Shown: one piece after another, positions 19,032-27,590 of the stretch
How the letters are laid out: the number at the start of each line of letters is the position of its first letter
Numbering within the stretch: position 1 is the stretch's first letter
Assembly (NCBI RefSeq): GCF_004348115.1
Contig: NZ_QPFB01000001.1
Span: forward strand, 3,550,028 to 3,614,027
DNA from: Stenotrophomonas sp. ATCM1_4
Lineage (GTDB): Bacteria > Pseudomonadota > Gammaproteobacteria > Xanthomonadales > Xanthomonadaceae
Length of the DNA: 64,000 nt
Direction of reading: 5' to 3'
Translations under genes and position numbers: made by a program
The notes under the pieces: model-generated
Told to the model about the DNA's origin: nothing
Databases searched by the model: none
Seen by the model: the letters and a program-made list of their open reading frames with translations, nothing else

Positions 19032-19906
19032 GCCTGATCTACGACGCATTGCGCCAGAACGGCACGGCGTCGCCCCAGGGCACGACCACGCCGGTAGCAC
19101 GGGCCCACGGCGGCGGCCGGCGCACCGGCTACCTCTGGCTGAGCGCGGCCGGCAGCGTGCTGCTCGGCTATGCGCTGGTGCATGCGCTCTCCGGCAATGC
19201 CGCGCCGCCGGTGGCCGCCACCGCGACGCGGGCACCGCTGGCCGCGCCTGCCACAGCGCCGGCAACAGCATCGGTGACGGTACCGGTTGCGGTCGCAGCG
19301 CCGGCACCGGTTGCCGCGGCCGCGCCCATCCCCCCTTTGCCGCCACTGGCACCGCGGGCCACCACCCGCACGTCGGCAGCGCCCGTCGCCGGCAGCGACG
19401 TGCCCGCGCCGGCAACGCCCGCCCCACGCCTGGCCACCACGCCGTCCGGGCAGGAGGTGGTGCACGTGCAGTCGCAGCAGATGAACATCACCGTCAGCAC
19501 CCGCCAGCCGGCCCGCGACGCCGCCCCTGCGACGGACACCAGCACCCGGATTCCCGATGCACTGGCCTCGCTGCAGCGCGCTGTCGCGCAGGGCGACGCC
19601 GCTGCCATCGAGCAGCAACTGCAGGCGTTGCGCCAGCTGCTTCCTGCCGACAGCCTGACCCTACTGCGCAACGAAGCCTGGGTTGCACACAACCGCGGCG
19701 ACCTGGTCACCGCCGAGGACCGCTACCGGCAGATCCTGTCGCGGGTCCCGGAGGACACCCAGGCCGGGGTCAACCTCGCGCTGCTGGAAGCCGGACGCGG
19801 CCAGACCGACGTCGCGCAGGGCCGGCTGCTGCGCCTGGCCGCGGAGAACGGCGACTCCAGCGTCATCGCCCAGGCGCTGGCCCAGATCCGCGGAACGCCG
19901 CAATGA
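19028..19906 (+). CDS. GspB/MshN-like TPR protein
   Basis: This 292-residue protein has a GTG start overlapping the secretin stop. The N-terminus MSLIYDALRQNG matches the short cytoplasmic motif (S-x-I-x-D-A-L) seen in GspB/ExeB and MshN. A membrane helix follows (YLWLSAAGSVLLGYALVHAL), then a ~100-residue Ala/Pro/Val periplasmic linker and a C-terminal helical-repeat region (AVAQGDAAAIEQQLQALRQL, NRGDLVTAEDRYRQILSRVP) of tetratricopeptide type. In known systems ExeB pairs with the ExeA ATPase to place the secretin through peptidoglycan; the next gene encodes such a partner. Confidence 0.78.
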   Translation: MSLIYDALRQNGTASPQGTTTPVARAHGGGRRTGYLWLSAAGSVLLGYALVHALSGNAAPPVAATATRAPLAAPATAPATASVTVPVAVAAPAPVAAAAPIPPLPPLAPRATTRTSAAPVAGSDVPAPATPAPRLATTPSGQEVVHVQSQQMNITVSTRQPARDAAPATDTSTRIPDALASLQRAVAQGDAAAIEQQLQALRQLLPADSLTLLRNEAWVAHNRGDLVTAEDRYRQILSRVPEDTQAGVNLALLEAGRGQTDVAQGRLLRLAAENGDSSVIAQALAQIRGTPQ

Positions 19907-21312
19907 ACCCGGCCACCCGCCAGCACCTGCAGCAGCTGGGCCTGGAGCGCTCGCCGTTCCCGCCCACGCCCGACAGCGCCGCGTACTTCCAGACCGACGC
20001 GCTGGAGCGCGAGCTGGTCGAGGCCACGCATTGCCTGCGCACGCGCTCGGGCTTCGTGCTGCTCACCGGCGAGGTCGGCACCGGCAAGACCACTTTCCTG
20101 CGCCGCCTGATGTCCACGCTGGAACGCGAGGACATGGTGGTGTCGCTGGTATTCAACACCTACCTGCAGGGCAATGACCTGCTGGCGGCGGTGCTGCGTG
20201 ACTTCGGCCTGCCCGCCGAGGGCAATGCCGCCGACAACATCGACCGCCTCAACCGCTTCCTGCTCGAGCGCTGGCAGCGCCAGACCACCTGCGTGCTGCT
20301 GATCGACGATGCCCAGAACCTGGACATCGAAAGCCTGGAACTGCTGCGCCTGCTCACCTGCCTGGAGTCGGGGCAGGAGAAGCTGTTGCAGATCGTGCTG
20401 GCCGGCCAACCGGAATTGCTGCAGGTGCTGGCGCAACCGGCGATCCGCCAGCTCAGCAGCCGCATCAGCAAACACGCCCAGCTCTGCGCCCTGGCACGCG
20501 ATCGCACCGGCGACTACGTGCGGTTCCGGCTGGACAGCGCCGGCGCCGACGGCGCCATCGCGCTCGATGAAGCGGCGATCACCGCCCTGCACCGCGCCAG
20601 CAACGGCAACCCACGCCATATCCACCAGATCATGGACCGCTGCCTGTATGGCCTGTATGGCCAGGCCGCCGGTCCACGCCGGATCGATGCCGCGCTGATC
20701 CGCACCGCCGCCGCCGAAGCCGGCGTGCAGCGCCGTGCGCGCGCGCGTCGCTACCCGTGGGCACTGGCGGCGTCGCTGGGCGGGCTGCTGGCCGTGGGGG
20801 GGCTGATCCTGTCACTGCGTCCGGGCGACACCCATGCCGAGCCGGCATCGACGGTGGCATCGGCATCGCCCGCAGCGGCCAGCGCCGCAACCGCGCCCCC
20901 ACCGCAGCACTGCCTTGCACGCCTGGGTGACGGCGCACGGCGCCAGGTCCAGGTGCCTTCCGGCGCTGCCCCCTACCTGCGCCAGCACGACGACCTGTGC
21001 GTGCAAGCCACCGCGCAGGGCGCACTGGTCACCTTCGTGCCGCGTGTGCCCGACGCCGACCTGCTGCAACAGCAACCCAATACCCGCCTGCAACAGCTGC
21101 AGTACCGCCTGCAGCAGCAGGGGCACTACGACGGCCAGCTCGATGGCCGCTTCGGTCCGCTGACGCAGCGGGCGCTGCGCCGCATGCAGCAGCACAACGC
21201 CCTGCCGGCAACCGGGACCCCGGATGCACTGACCCTGCACCTGCTGGCCCTTCCCGCCGCGCACGCCGACTCCCCGAACGACATGGATCCTTCCCGCAAT
21301 GGCCACGGTTGA
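19903..21312 (+). CDS. GspA/ExeA/MshM-like AAA ATPase with peptidoglycan-binding domain
   Basis: This 469-residue protein has an N-terminal AAA ATPase with Walker A GEVGTGKT (56-63) and Walker B CVLLIDDAQNL. A membrane helix lies near 284-305 (PWALAASLGGLLAVGGLIL). The periplasmic part ends in a peptidoglycan-binding type 1 domain (LQYRLQQQGHYDGQLDGRFG, ALRRMQQHNALPATG). This is the exact layout of ExeA/GspA, which helps the secretin cross the cell wall. It overlaps the GspB-like gene by 4 bp and the next ATPase gene by 14 bp. Confidence 0.9.
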   Translation: MNPATRQHLQQLGLERSPFPPTPDSAAYFQTDALERELVEATHCLRTRSGFVLLTGEVGTGKTTFLRRLMSTLEREDMVVSLVFNTYLQGNDLLAAVLRDFGLPAEGNAADNIDRLNRFLLERWQRQTTCVLLIDDAQNLDIESLELLRLLTCLESGQEKLLQIVLAGQPELLQVLAQPAIRQLSSRISKHAQLCALARDRTGDYVRFRLDSAGADGAIALDEAAITALHRASNGNPRHIHQIMDRCLYGLYGQAAGPRRIDAALIRTAAAEAGVQRRARARRYPWALAASLGGLLAVGGLILSLRPGDTHAEPASTVASASPAAASAATAPPPQHCLARLGDGARRQVQVPSGAAPYLRQHDDLCVQATAQGALVTFVPRVPDADLLQQQPNTRLQQLQYRLQQQGHYDGQLDGRFGPLTQRALRRMQQHNALPATGTPDALTLHLLALPAAHADSPNDMDPSRNGHG

Positions 21313-23014
21313 TTCCCGCATCCCCTCCGCCTCCGCCACCTCCACGCAGGGACTGGTCAGCCTCGAACAGGCCAAGCTCGGCGTGCTGCTCAACGAGCAG
21401 GGGCTGCTGGACCCCATCCAGCTGCTGTACGCCCGGCAGAAGAACCTGGTCGAGCAGACCAGCTTCGGCCGCCTGCTGATCCGCCACGGCCTGGCCAATG
21501 AATCGGACATCGTGCGCACCCATGCCGGCATGCTCGGCATCGAGTTCACCCAGGTTGAAACCCTGCCGGTGGCCGAGCCACAGATCCTGGCCATGTTCAA
21601 CCGCGAGCTGTGCCAGATGCGGCAGTTCCTGCCGCTGCGCCGCGACGGCGAGCAACTGGAGGTGCTGCTTGGCGATGCCGACCCCACCGCGGTGGCGCAG
21701 CTCGTGCTGCAACGCTGCGGCCTGCGCTGCCGCTTCCTGCAGGGTGAGTACGGCAAGGTCGCGCGGCTGATCCGGCAAACCTACTACTTCGCGCAGAACC
21801 CGATCGAGGCGCTGCTGGAGAAGGAGATCCGCCGCCTGGCCACCGACAACGACCATGCCTACAGCCCGGAGAAGCTGCTGGACTACCTGCTGCACCTGGC
21901 CGTGCGCGAGCGCACCACCGACATCCATATTTCCCCGTCCGAGCACAGCCTGCACGTGCTGTTCCGCGTCGATGGCGTGCTGCGCCCGATGTGGGCCATG
22001 CCCAACTCGCTCAGCCGCCTGCTGGGCTACATCAAGCTCGCTTCGGAAATGGACATCTCCGAGCAGCGCCGCCCGCAGGATGGCAGCTTCCGCGCCACCG
22101 TGCTGGACTCGGCGCTGACGGTGCGCGTGTCCACCCTGATCACCGAATCCGGCGAGCGCATGGTGATGCGCCTGCTGCCCGAGCACAGCGACCTGGCCGG
22201 GCTGGAGGAACTGGGTTTCTTCGCCGAGGACGTGGCCCTGCTCGAACGCCTGTTCGCCAAGCCGGCCGGGCTGATCCTGATCACCGGCCCCACCGGCTCG
22301 GGCAAAAGCTCCTCCCTGCACGCCGCGCTGCGCATGCAGTCGCTGATCGAGCGCAATGTGCTGACCGTCGAGGACCCCATCGAGTACCGCGTGCCCGGTG
22401 CCGGCCAGACCGAGGTCAACCGCCGCGCCGGCTACGAGTTCGGCTCGGCCCTGCGCCACTTCCTGCGCCATGACCCGGACGTGATCCTGCTCGGCGAAAT
22501 GCGCGATGCCGAAACCGCGCAGGCAGCCGTGGAGGCGGCGGCCACCGGCCACCTGGTGCTGTCCACCCTGCACGTCACCACCGTGTTCGGCGTGGTGCCC
22601 CGCCTGCGCCCGCTCGGCCTGGAAGCGCAGGTCATCGCCGACAACCTGCTGGCCGTGGTGAACCAGCGCCTGGTCCGCCAGGTCTGCCCGTTCTGTGCCA
22701 CGGACGTGCCGTTCACCGACAAGGAATGCGAATGGCTGGAGCTGCCCGTGGGCAGCAGCGGCCGGCGTGGCGGCGGCTGCGACCGCTGCCGCGGCAGCGG
22801 CTACTACGGGCGCCTGCCGGTCTACGACATCATGGTGGTCGACGAACCGCTGGCCAACGGCATCGCCGATGACGTCAGCCGCGAGACCCTGCGCGGGCTG
22901 GCGATGGGCGCCGGCTTCAAGGGCATCGAGCAGGTCGCGCGCGCGCGCGTCATCGCCGGCCAGACCACCAGCGAGGAAGTCCTGCGCGTGGTCGGCGTGG
23001 GCCCGGCGCCATGA
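21299..23014 (+). CDS. GspE/PilB/MshE-family assembly ATPase
   Basis: This 571-residue protein is the hexameric cytoplasmic motor that drives subunit polymerisation. The N-terminal ~150 residues form a MshEN/GspE-N-like domain. The core has Walker A GPTGSGKSSS (~330), the Asp/His boxes, Walker B DPDVILLGEMRDAETAQAA and the zinc site CPFC...CDRC (from ~463 and ~494), followed by YYGRLPVYDIMV. The tetracysteine site is characteristic of extension ATPases, not of PilT-type retraction ATPases. No PilT-like gene lies in the cluster. It overlaps both neighbours, so expression is coupled. Confidence 0.95.
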   Translation: MATVDSRIPSASATSTQGLVSLEQAKLGVLLNEQGLLDPIQLLYARQKNLVEQTSFGRLLIRHGLANESDIVRTHAGMLGIEFTQVETLPVAEPQILAMFNRELCQMRQFLPLRRDGEQLEVLLGDADPTAVAQLVLQRCGLRCRFLQGEYGKVARLIRQTYYFAQNPIEALLEKEIRRLATDNDHAYSPEKLLDYLLHLAVRERTTDIHISPSEHSLHVLFRVDGVLRPMWAMPNSLSRLLGYIKLASEMDISEQRRPQDGSFRATVLDSALTVRVSTLITESGERMVMRLLPEHSDLAGLEELGFFAEDVALLERLFAKPAGLILITGPTGSGKSSSLHAALRMQSLIERNVLTVEDPIEYRVPGAGQTEVNRRAGYEFGSALRHFLRHDPDVILLGEMRDAETAQAAVEAAATGHLVLSTLHVTTVFGVVPRLRPLGLEAQVIADNLLAVVNQRLVRQVCPFCATDVPFTDKECEWLELPVGSSGRRGGGCDRCRGSGYYGRLPVYDIMVVDEPLANGIADDVSRETLRGLAMGAGFKGIEQVARARVIAGQTTSEEVLRVVGVGPAP

Positions 23015-24267
23015 ACGTCTACTACTACCGGCTGCTGCTCTCCAACGGCCGCGTGCGCGCCGGCGTGACCCAGCTGGCCGTCGAGCACGACGCCTCCGCG
23101 CGCCTGTGGCTGGAGAAGAACTTCGATGCGGTGGTGCTCAAGCTGTATCGCTTCCCCGGCTGGCTGGCCGAGACCCAGCGCTCGCTCACCCACCTGATCA
23201 AGCCCAGCATCAAGCCGGTGGAACTGGCCGGCATGCTGCGCGACCTGGCGGTGATGACCAGCAGCGGCATCCCGGTGATGGAGGCGCTGCGTGCGGTGGC
23301 CAACGAGATCAGCACCGGCCGCGTGTCCAATCCGGTCCGGCTGGCACGCCGGCTGCTGGACGAACTGGATGCCGGCGCCTCGCTGAGCGATGCATTCGGC
23401 CGCTATCACGACGCCTTCCCGGAAACCGTCCGCAACCTGGTCATGATCGGCGACGAGACCGGCTCCATGGACAGGATGCTGATGGAGGCCGCCGACCACG
23501 TCGAGCGCATCTCGCGGATGACCGCCGATACCCGCCAGGCGCTGATCTACCCGGCATTCGTGTTCTCGGCCATCTTCGCCGCCGGCGGCTTCTGGATCTA
23601 CTACGTCATTCCCAACCTGTCCGACCTCTTCAAGCAGATGAACGCCAAGCTGCCGCCGCTCACCATCTGGGTGATACGCAGCTCGGAGTGGCTGATCGGG
23701 CACATCGTGATGATCCTGGCCGGGCTGGCCGCGCTGGCGTTCGTGCTGTGGGTCACCTGGCGCTACAGCCGCCGCTTCCGCCGCGCCATCCACTACACGC
23801 TGCACCGGCTGCCGATCGCCAAGACCATCATGTTCTCCTCCGGCCTGGCCTTCTTCACCGAGTACATGGCGCTGCTGATCCGCGCCGGCGTGGACATGGT
23901 CAGCAGCCTGCAGGTGATGGAGCGCGCCATGCGCGACGAGTACTACCGCGACCGCATCATCGCGATCCGGCAGGTCCTGGAGCGCGGCGACCGGGTGTCC
24001 TCGGCGATGCGCCAGGTCGGTGGCTTCCCTTCGATGATGGTGCGCATGATCAGCGTCGGCGAGGACACCGGCACGCTGGACAGCCAGTTCTCGCGCCTGT
24101 CCGAGGAATACAGCCTGCGCCTGCAGCGCCTGATCACCAACCTGTCGGAAATCATCAAGCCGGTCGTCGTGCTGTTCGGCGGCGGCATGTTCGTCTTCCT
24201 GATCGTCGCCCTGCTGCTGCCGGTCTATGACCTGGTACAGCAGGCGATCACCTCGCCGCAGCTGTAA
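23011..24267 (+). CDS. GspF/PilC/MshG-family inner-membrane platform protein
   Basis: This 418-residue polytopic protein has two GspF domains, each with the pattern LRDLAVMTSSGIPVMEALRA and MALLIRAGVDMVSSLQVMER. Three membrane helices are visible (YPAFVFSAIFAAGGFWIYYV, IVMILAGLAALAFVLWVTW, and near the C-terminus VVVLFGGGMFVFLIVALLLP). GDETGSMDRMLMEAADHVE and SVGEDTGTLDSQFS are conserved cytoplasmic turns. It would be the rotor or base on which the ATPase acts. Its start overlaps the ATPase stop by 4 bp. Confidence 0.94.
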   Translation: MNVYYYRLLLSNGRVRAGVTQLAVEHDASARLWLEKNFDAVVLKLYRFPGWLAETQRSLTHLIKPSIKPVELAGMLRDLAVMTSSGIPVMEALRAVANEISTGRVSNPVRLARRLLDELDAGASLSDAFGRYHDAFPETVRNLVMIGDETGSMDRMLMEAADHVERISRMTADTRQALIYPAFVFSAIFAAGGFWIYYVIPNLSDLFKQMNAKLPPLTIWVIRSSEWLIGHIVMILAGLAALAFVLWVTWRYSRRFRRAIHYTLHRLPIAKTIMFSSGLAFFTEYMALLIRAGVDMVSSLQVMERAMRDEYYRDRIIAIRQVLERGDRVSSAMRQVGGFPSMMVRMISVGEDTGTLDSQFSRLSEEYSLRLQRLITNLSEIIKPVVVLFGGGMFVFLIVALLLPVYDLVQQAITSPQL

Positions 24268-24281
24268 GGAACCGCACCGCC

Positions 24282-24962
24282 ATGAAACCCATCAACCACA
24301 GCCGCGGCTTCACCCTCATGGAGATGTCGGTGGTGCTGGTGATCATCGCGTTGATCCTCGGCGCGGTCACCGTCGGCCGCGACGTCTACCGCGGTGCCGT
24401 GGCCGAGCGCATCAGCAGCGAGTTCGTGCAGGGCTGGATCCTGGCCTACGACCGCTACGCCAGCCAGAGCGGCCGGGTGCCCGGCGACAACGCGCTCACC
24501 GGCATGATCGGCGGTGGCACCGCCGCCACCGCGCTGTGCGGCACTGCGCTGGTCGACGAGATGCTCAAGGCAGGCGTCACCCTGCCCCAGGGAGCAATGG
24601 AAGGCCGCCAGGAAACCTACGTCTACCAGGACCGCAACGGCCTGCCGCAGCGCCTGCAGGTCTGCCTGCAGGCCATCACCGACTGGCACGAGCCTATCAG
24701 CGCCAGTGGCTACGCCGCCCGTACGCGCAATGTACTGGTGCTGCATGGGCTCACCCCCGAACTGGCGCAGCAGCTGGACCAGCGCATCGACGGCAAGGTC
24801 GACGCGCGCGTTGGCCGGGTACGCGAGAAGCGCCCGGGCACCGGCAAGGTCGCCGCGCCGACCGAGGATGCCGCCTGGTCGCGCGATGAGACCAGCAACG
24901 CCAACACCAGTGCCGATGCCGCCAGTGCCACCGTCATCGCCTACATCAAGATGAGCCAGTAA
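24282..24962 (+). CDS. Type IV prepilin-like protein (paralogue B)
   Basis: This 226-residue protein begins MKPINHSRG then FTLMEMSVVLVIIALILGAV, with the cleavage Gly at position 9 and Glu+5. It is a paralogue of the product of the first cluster gene: both have WxxAYxxY...GDN, a conserved GLTPxLAxxLDQxIDGK segment and the C-terminal YKM/YIKM-x-Q ending. Two Cys residues (LCGTALVD and VCLQAI) could form the usual pilin disulfide. TAAGGAACC supplies the ribosome site. It is likely a second main or minor subunit. Confidence 0.88.
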   Translation: MKPINHSRGFTLMEMSVVLVIIALILGAVTVGRDVYRGAVAERISSEFVQGWILAYDRYASQSGRVPGDNALTGMIGGGTAATALCGTALVDEMLKAGVTLPQGAMEGRQETYVYQDRNGLPQRLQVCLQAITDWHEPISASGYAARTRNVLVLHGLTPELAQQLDQRIDGKVDARVGRVREKRPGTGKVAAPTEDAAWSRDETSNANTSADAASATVIAYIKMSQ

Positions 24963-24977
24963 CCGGATATCGCCCGC

Positions 24978-27590
24978 ATGCATACCCCTTCCCGCGATCA
25001 TCTCCCCATCCTCGGCTGCATCCCCGGCAGCCACCCGCAGCGGGGCTTCAGCCTGCTGCAGGTGATGCTGCTGCTGATGCTGGTCGGCGTGGCCGTCGCC
25101 GCCGGCGCGCTGCTGCTCAATGCCCGGCGCCCGGCCGAACAGGCCGTCCAGCAGCAGGAATACCTGCGCTGGGCCGATGATGCGCTGGCCGCCTATGCCG
25201 CCGCGCACGCCCGCCTGCCCTGCCCGGCCACGCGTTGGACCGAGGATCCGGCCGCGGTCATCGAGGACTGCAGTGCCGAGGCCGGCACCAGCAATGCGGT
25301 CGGCTTCCTGCCCATCGCGTTGTTGCCCGGCGCGCGCGAGATGGGGGCCGGCGCCGCGCCGATCCGCTACTCGGTCTCGCGGGGCGTCACCGGCATCGCC
25401 GCCGGCGGCACCAGTGCCCGCCAGCCCGCGCTGTCGGCGACCGGCGATGCGTTCATCCCGCTCGACCCGAGCGGCGAGCCCTTCGAGGACTACGTGGACC
25501 CGGCCGAAGGACACGGCAACGGCCTGGACTTCTGCGCCGCGCTGGACCAGAACGCGCTGCCAGGGGCCACCGCGGACACCTACGCCACCAGCACCGACGC
25601 CCAGGGCAATGCCCTCAACATCGCCTATGGGCTGGTCGCCGCCGGCCCCGTCGCCGGAACCCAGGGCCGCTTCGACAGCACTGCCTCGGCCGCATTGCCC
25701 AGCCCGGCCCGGCCCGGCGACATCGACTACGACGATCGCACCCGCCTGCGTACCTTCGCCTCGCTGGCACCGCTGGTCGGCTGCCGCCAGTACGCGGCGA
25801 TGGCCGCCGCCGACGCCCCCACCAACGTCTCGCTGCTGTCGATGGAAGTGCTGGCCGGCGCGGTCGCCAACCACGCCAGGGTGGCCGACTTCCAGGACAC
25901 CAACCTGGGCAACGGCGAGGCCCAGGTGCGTGATGCGGCGTTCGCCCAGGCCATGGCCATCACCGGGTTGACCCTGAGCGTGCTCGGCGCGGTCGACATC
26001 TTCGACTCGGCGGTCTGGAACGCCATCTCGCTGACCACCTCGGTGATCACCTGCATCGCCTCGCTCGGCACGGTCTGCGTCGGCGTGCCGTTCGACACCG
26101 CCGCCGTCATCATCAGTGCCATCGCCATCAGCTACTCCGCCGCCGCGGTGGCGCTGAACTCGGCGGCGCTGGCCCCGATCGGGCTGGCGCTGGATGCCAA
26201 CGTCAAGGCGCGTGACCGTGCCGCGGCATCGATCAAACCCGCCACCTCGTCCGTCGCCGACGTGCTGGAGACCATGCGCCAGACGCTGTACGGCGGCACC
26301 CGCGAGTACTGCAAGCAACGCCTGGACCCGAAGACCAAGCTCCCCGTGCAGAAGAAGGACAGCAACGGCGAGCCGGTGTGGCAGGCCAACGGCGCGCCGG
26401 AGTTTGAATGCGACTGGGTGACCGAGGACCAGCCCGGCATGGCCGCGCAGATCGACAGCGCCAAGGCGGTCGAGGCCAAGCTGGTCGATGCCGCCGCGGT
26501 ATACCAGGACAAGCGCATGTCGCACTTCAGCGACACCTGGATCTCCTATCGCATGCACCTGGGCAACTCCGCCGGCAAGTACAAGGAAACCGTATGCGTG
26601 GCCGCCACCGGTGGCAGCTACGACCATGTCAACGGCAGCTGCGTCGTGCTGCCCACCGAGAGCCACGTGGGCGGCTACACCTGGGTGACCCGCTTCAAGC
26701 CGATCGCCTACCAGGACGCCCGCAGCAAGCGCGACCTGGCCCAGCGGTGGGCCGACATCCAGCGCACGGTGGAAGAGCTGGAAAGCGCCTACCAGCAGAA
26801 GGTGGACGCCGTGAAGCAATGGGTGAAGCTGGTCGACAGCGCGCACAAGGACGCCGAGGACATCTGCCGGCAGGCCACCAACGCCGAAAGCCAGCAGGTC
26901 TGCCGCAACTCGCGCGACAAGGTGACCTACATGCGCAGCTGCACCTACACGGTCATCAACGACGACGGCAGCACCGCCATCGTCGATGAGATGCACCCGC
27001 CCGCCGGCCAGGAGATGAACGAAGGCGCCCAGTGCACGCCCATGCTCGAGCGCGACCGCGACCTGACCAAGGCGGCGCTGGACGACGCCAGGCAGCGGCG
27101 CACCAGCGCCAAGTCCAACTACGACAGCCAAAGCTCGCCCTACCTCCAGTACCCGGGCGATTGGAGCAAGGCCATGATGGAGATCGATGGCGAGCAATCC
27201 ACGTTCACCTGGATTTCCGGCACCCTCCGCCGCTATGCCGACATGCCGACCGATGGCAGCAATGGCCAGCGCCTGATCGAGGACATCAACTACGACGGTG
27301 ATTTCCGCTGCGTGCTTGACCCCGGCAGATGCGGCACCGAGAAGAGCACCTATTCCTATGCGCGTGCCTACTCGGACTGGGTGCGTGCAAGGGATGCCGC
27401 CGCCGAAGCCACGCGCAACCGCATCGAGAACGAAACCCGCTTCAAGGAACTGGAAGCCCAGTACAACGCGCTGAAGGACATGGCCCCGCCTGGCTCCGTC
27501 GAGGACTACAGCATCGCCGTGGGTGCCGGTGCCATCCTCGGCAAGGCCGACACGCGCGGCGCGGTCGGCGCCCGCAAGGCAAGCCCATGA
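24978..27590 (+). CDS. Giant prepilin-like protein with Gln at position +5 and internal hydrophobic domain
   Basis: This 870-residue protein has a 23-residue leader ending QRG, then FSLLQVMLLLMLVGVAVAAG. Position +5 is Gln, not Glu. In type II secretion the tip pseudopilin GspK also lacks Glu+5 and carries a large extra domain, so this may be the tip subunit (inference). Residues ~25-320 resemble the other two long prepilins: ARLPCPA, NGLDFCAAL, LNIAYGLVAA. Residues ~325-415 are strongly hydrophobic (LTLSVLGAVDIF, ISLTTSVITCIASLGTV, AAVIISAIAISYSAAAVALN). The last ~450 residues are charged, helical and Cys-containing with no family I recognise. Confidence 0.82.
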   Translation: MHTPSRDHLPILGCIPGSHPQRGFSLLQVMLLLMLVGVAVAAGALLLNARRPAEQAVQQQEYLRWADDALAAYAAAHARLPCPATRWTEDPAAVIEDCSAEAGTSNAVGFLPIALLPGAREMGAGAAPIRYSVSRGVTGIAAGGTSARQPALSATGDAFIPLDPSGEPFEDYVDPAEGHGNGLDFCAALDQNALPGATADTYATSTDAQGNALNIAYGLVAAGPVAGTQGRFDSTASAALPSPARPGDIDYDDRTRLRTFASLAPLVGCRQYAAMAAADAPTNVSLLSMEVLAGAVANHARVADFQDTNLGNGEAQVRDAAFAQAMAITGLTLSVLGAVDIFDSAVWNAISLTTSVITCIASLGTVCVGVPFDTAAVIISAIAISYSAAAVALNSAALAPIGLALDANVKARDRAAASIKPATSSVADVLETMRQTLYGGTREYCKQRLDPKTKLPVQKKDSNGEPVWQANGAPEFECDWVTEDQPGMAAQIDSAKAVEAKLVDAAAVYQDKRMSHFSDTWISYRMHLGNSAGKYKETVCVAATGGSYDHVNGSCVVLPTESHVGGYTWVTRFKPIAYQDARSKRDLAQRWADIQRTVEELESAYQQKVDAVKQWVKLVDSAHKDAEDICRQATNAESQQVCRNSRDKVTYMRSCTYTVINDDGSTAIVDEMHPPAGQEMNEGAQCTPMLERDRDLTKAALDDARQRRTSAKSNYDSQSSPYLQYPGDWSKAMMEIDGEQSTFTWISGTLRRYADMPTDGSNGQRLIEDINYDGDFRCVLDPGRCGTEKSTYSYARAYSDWVRARDAAAEATRNRIENETRFKELEAQYNALKDMAPPGSVEDYSIAVGAGAILGKADTRGAVGARKASP

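Noticed and set aside
17055..19427. 790-codon open frame on the minus strand across the secretin gene
   Set aside because: Antisense to the secretin and GspB-like genes; low-complexity Arg/Ala/Gly/His composition.
24225..27197. 990-codon open frame on the minus strand
   Set aside because: It is antisense to the prepilin genes at 24282 and 24978, has no recognisable motif and reflects third-position GC bias.
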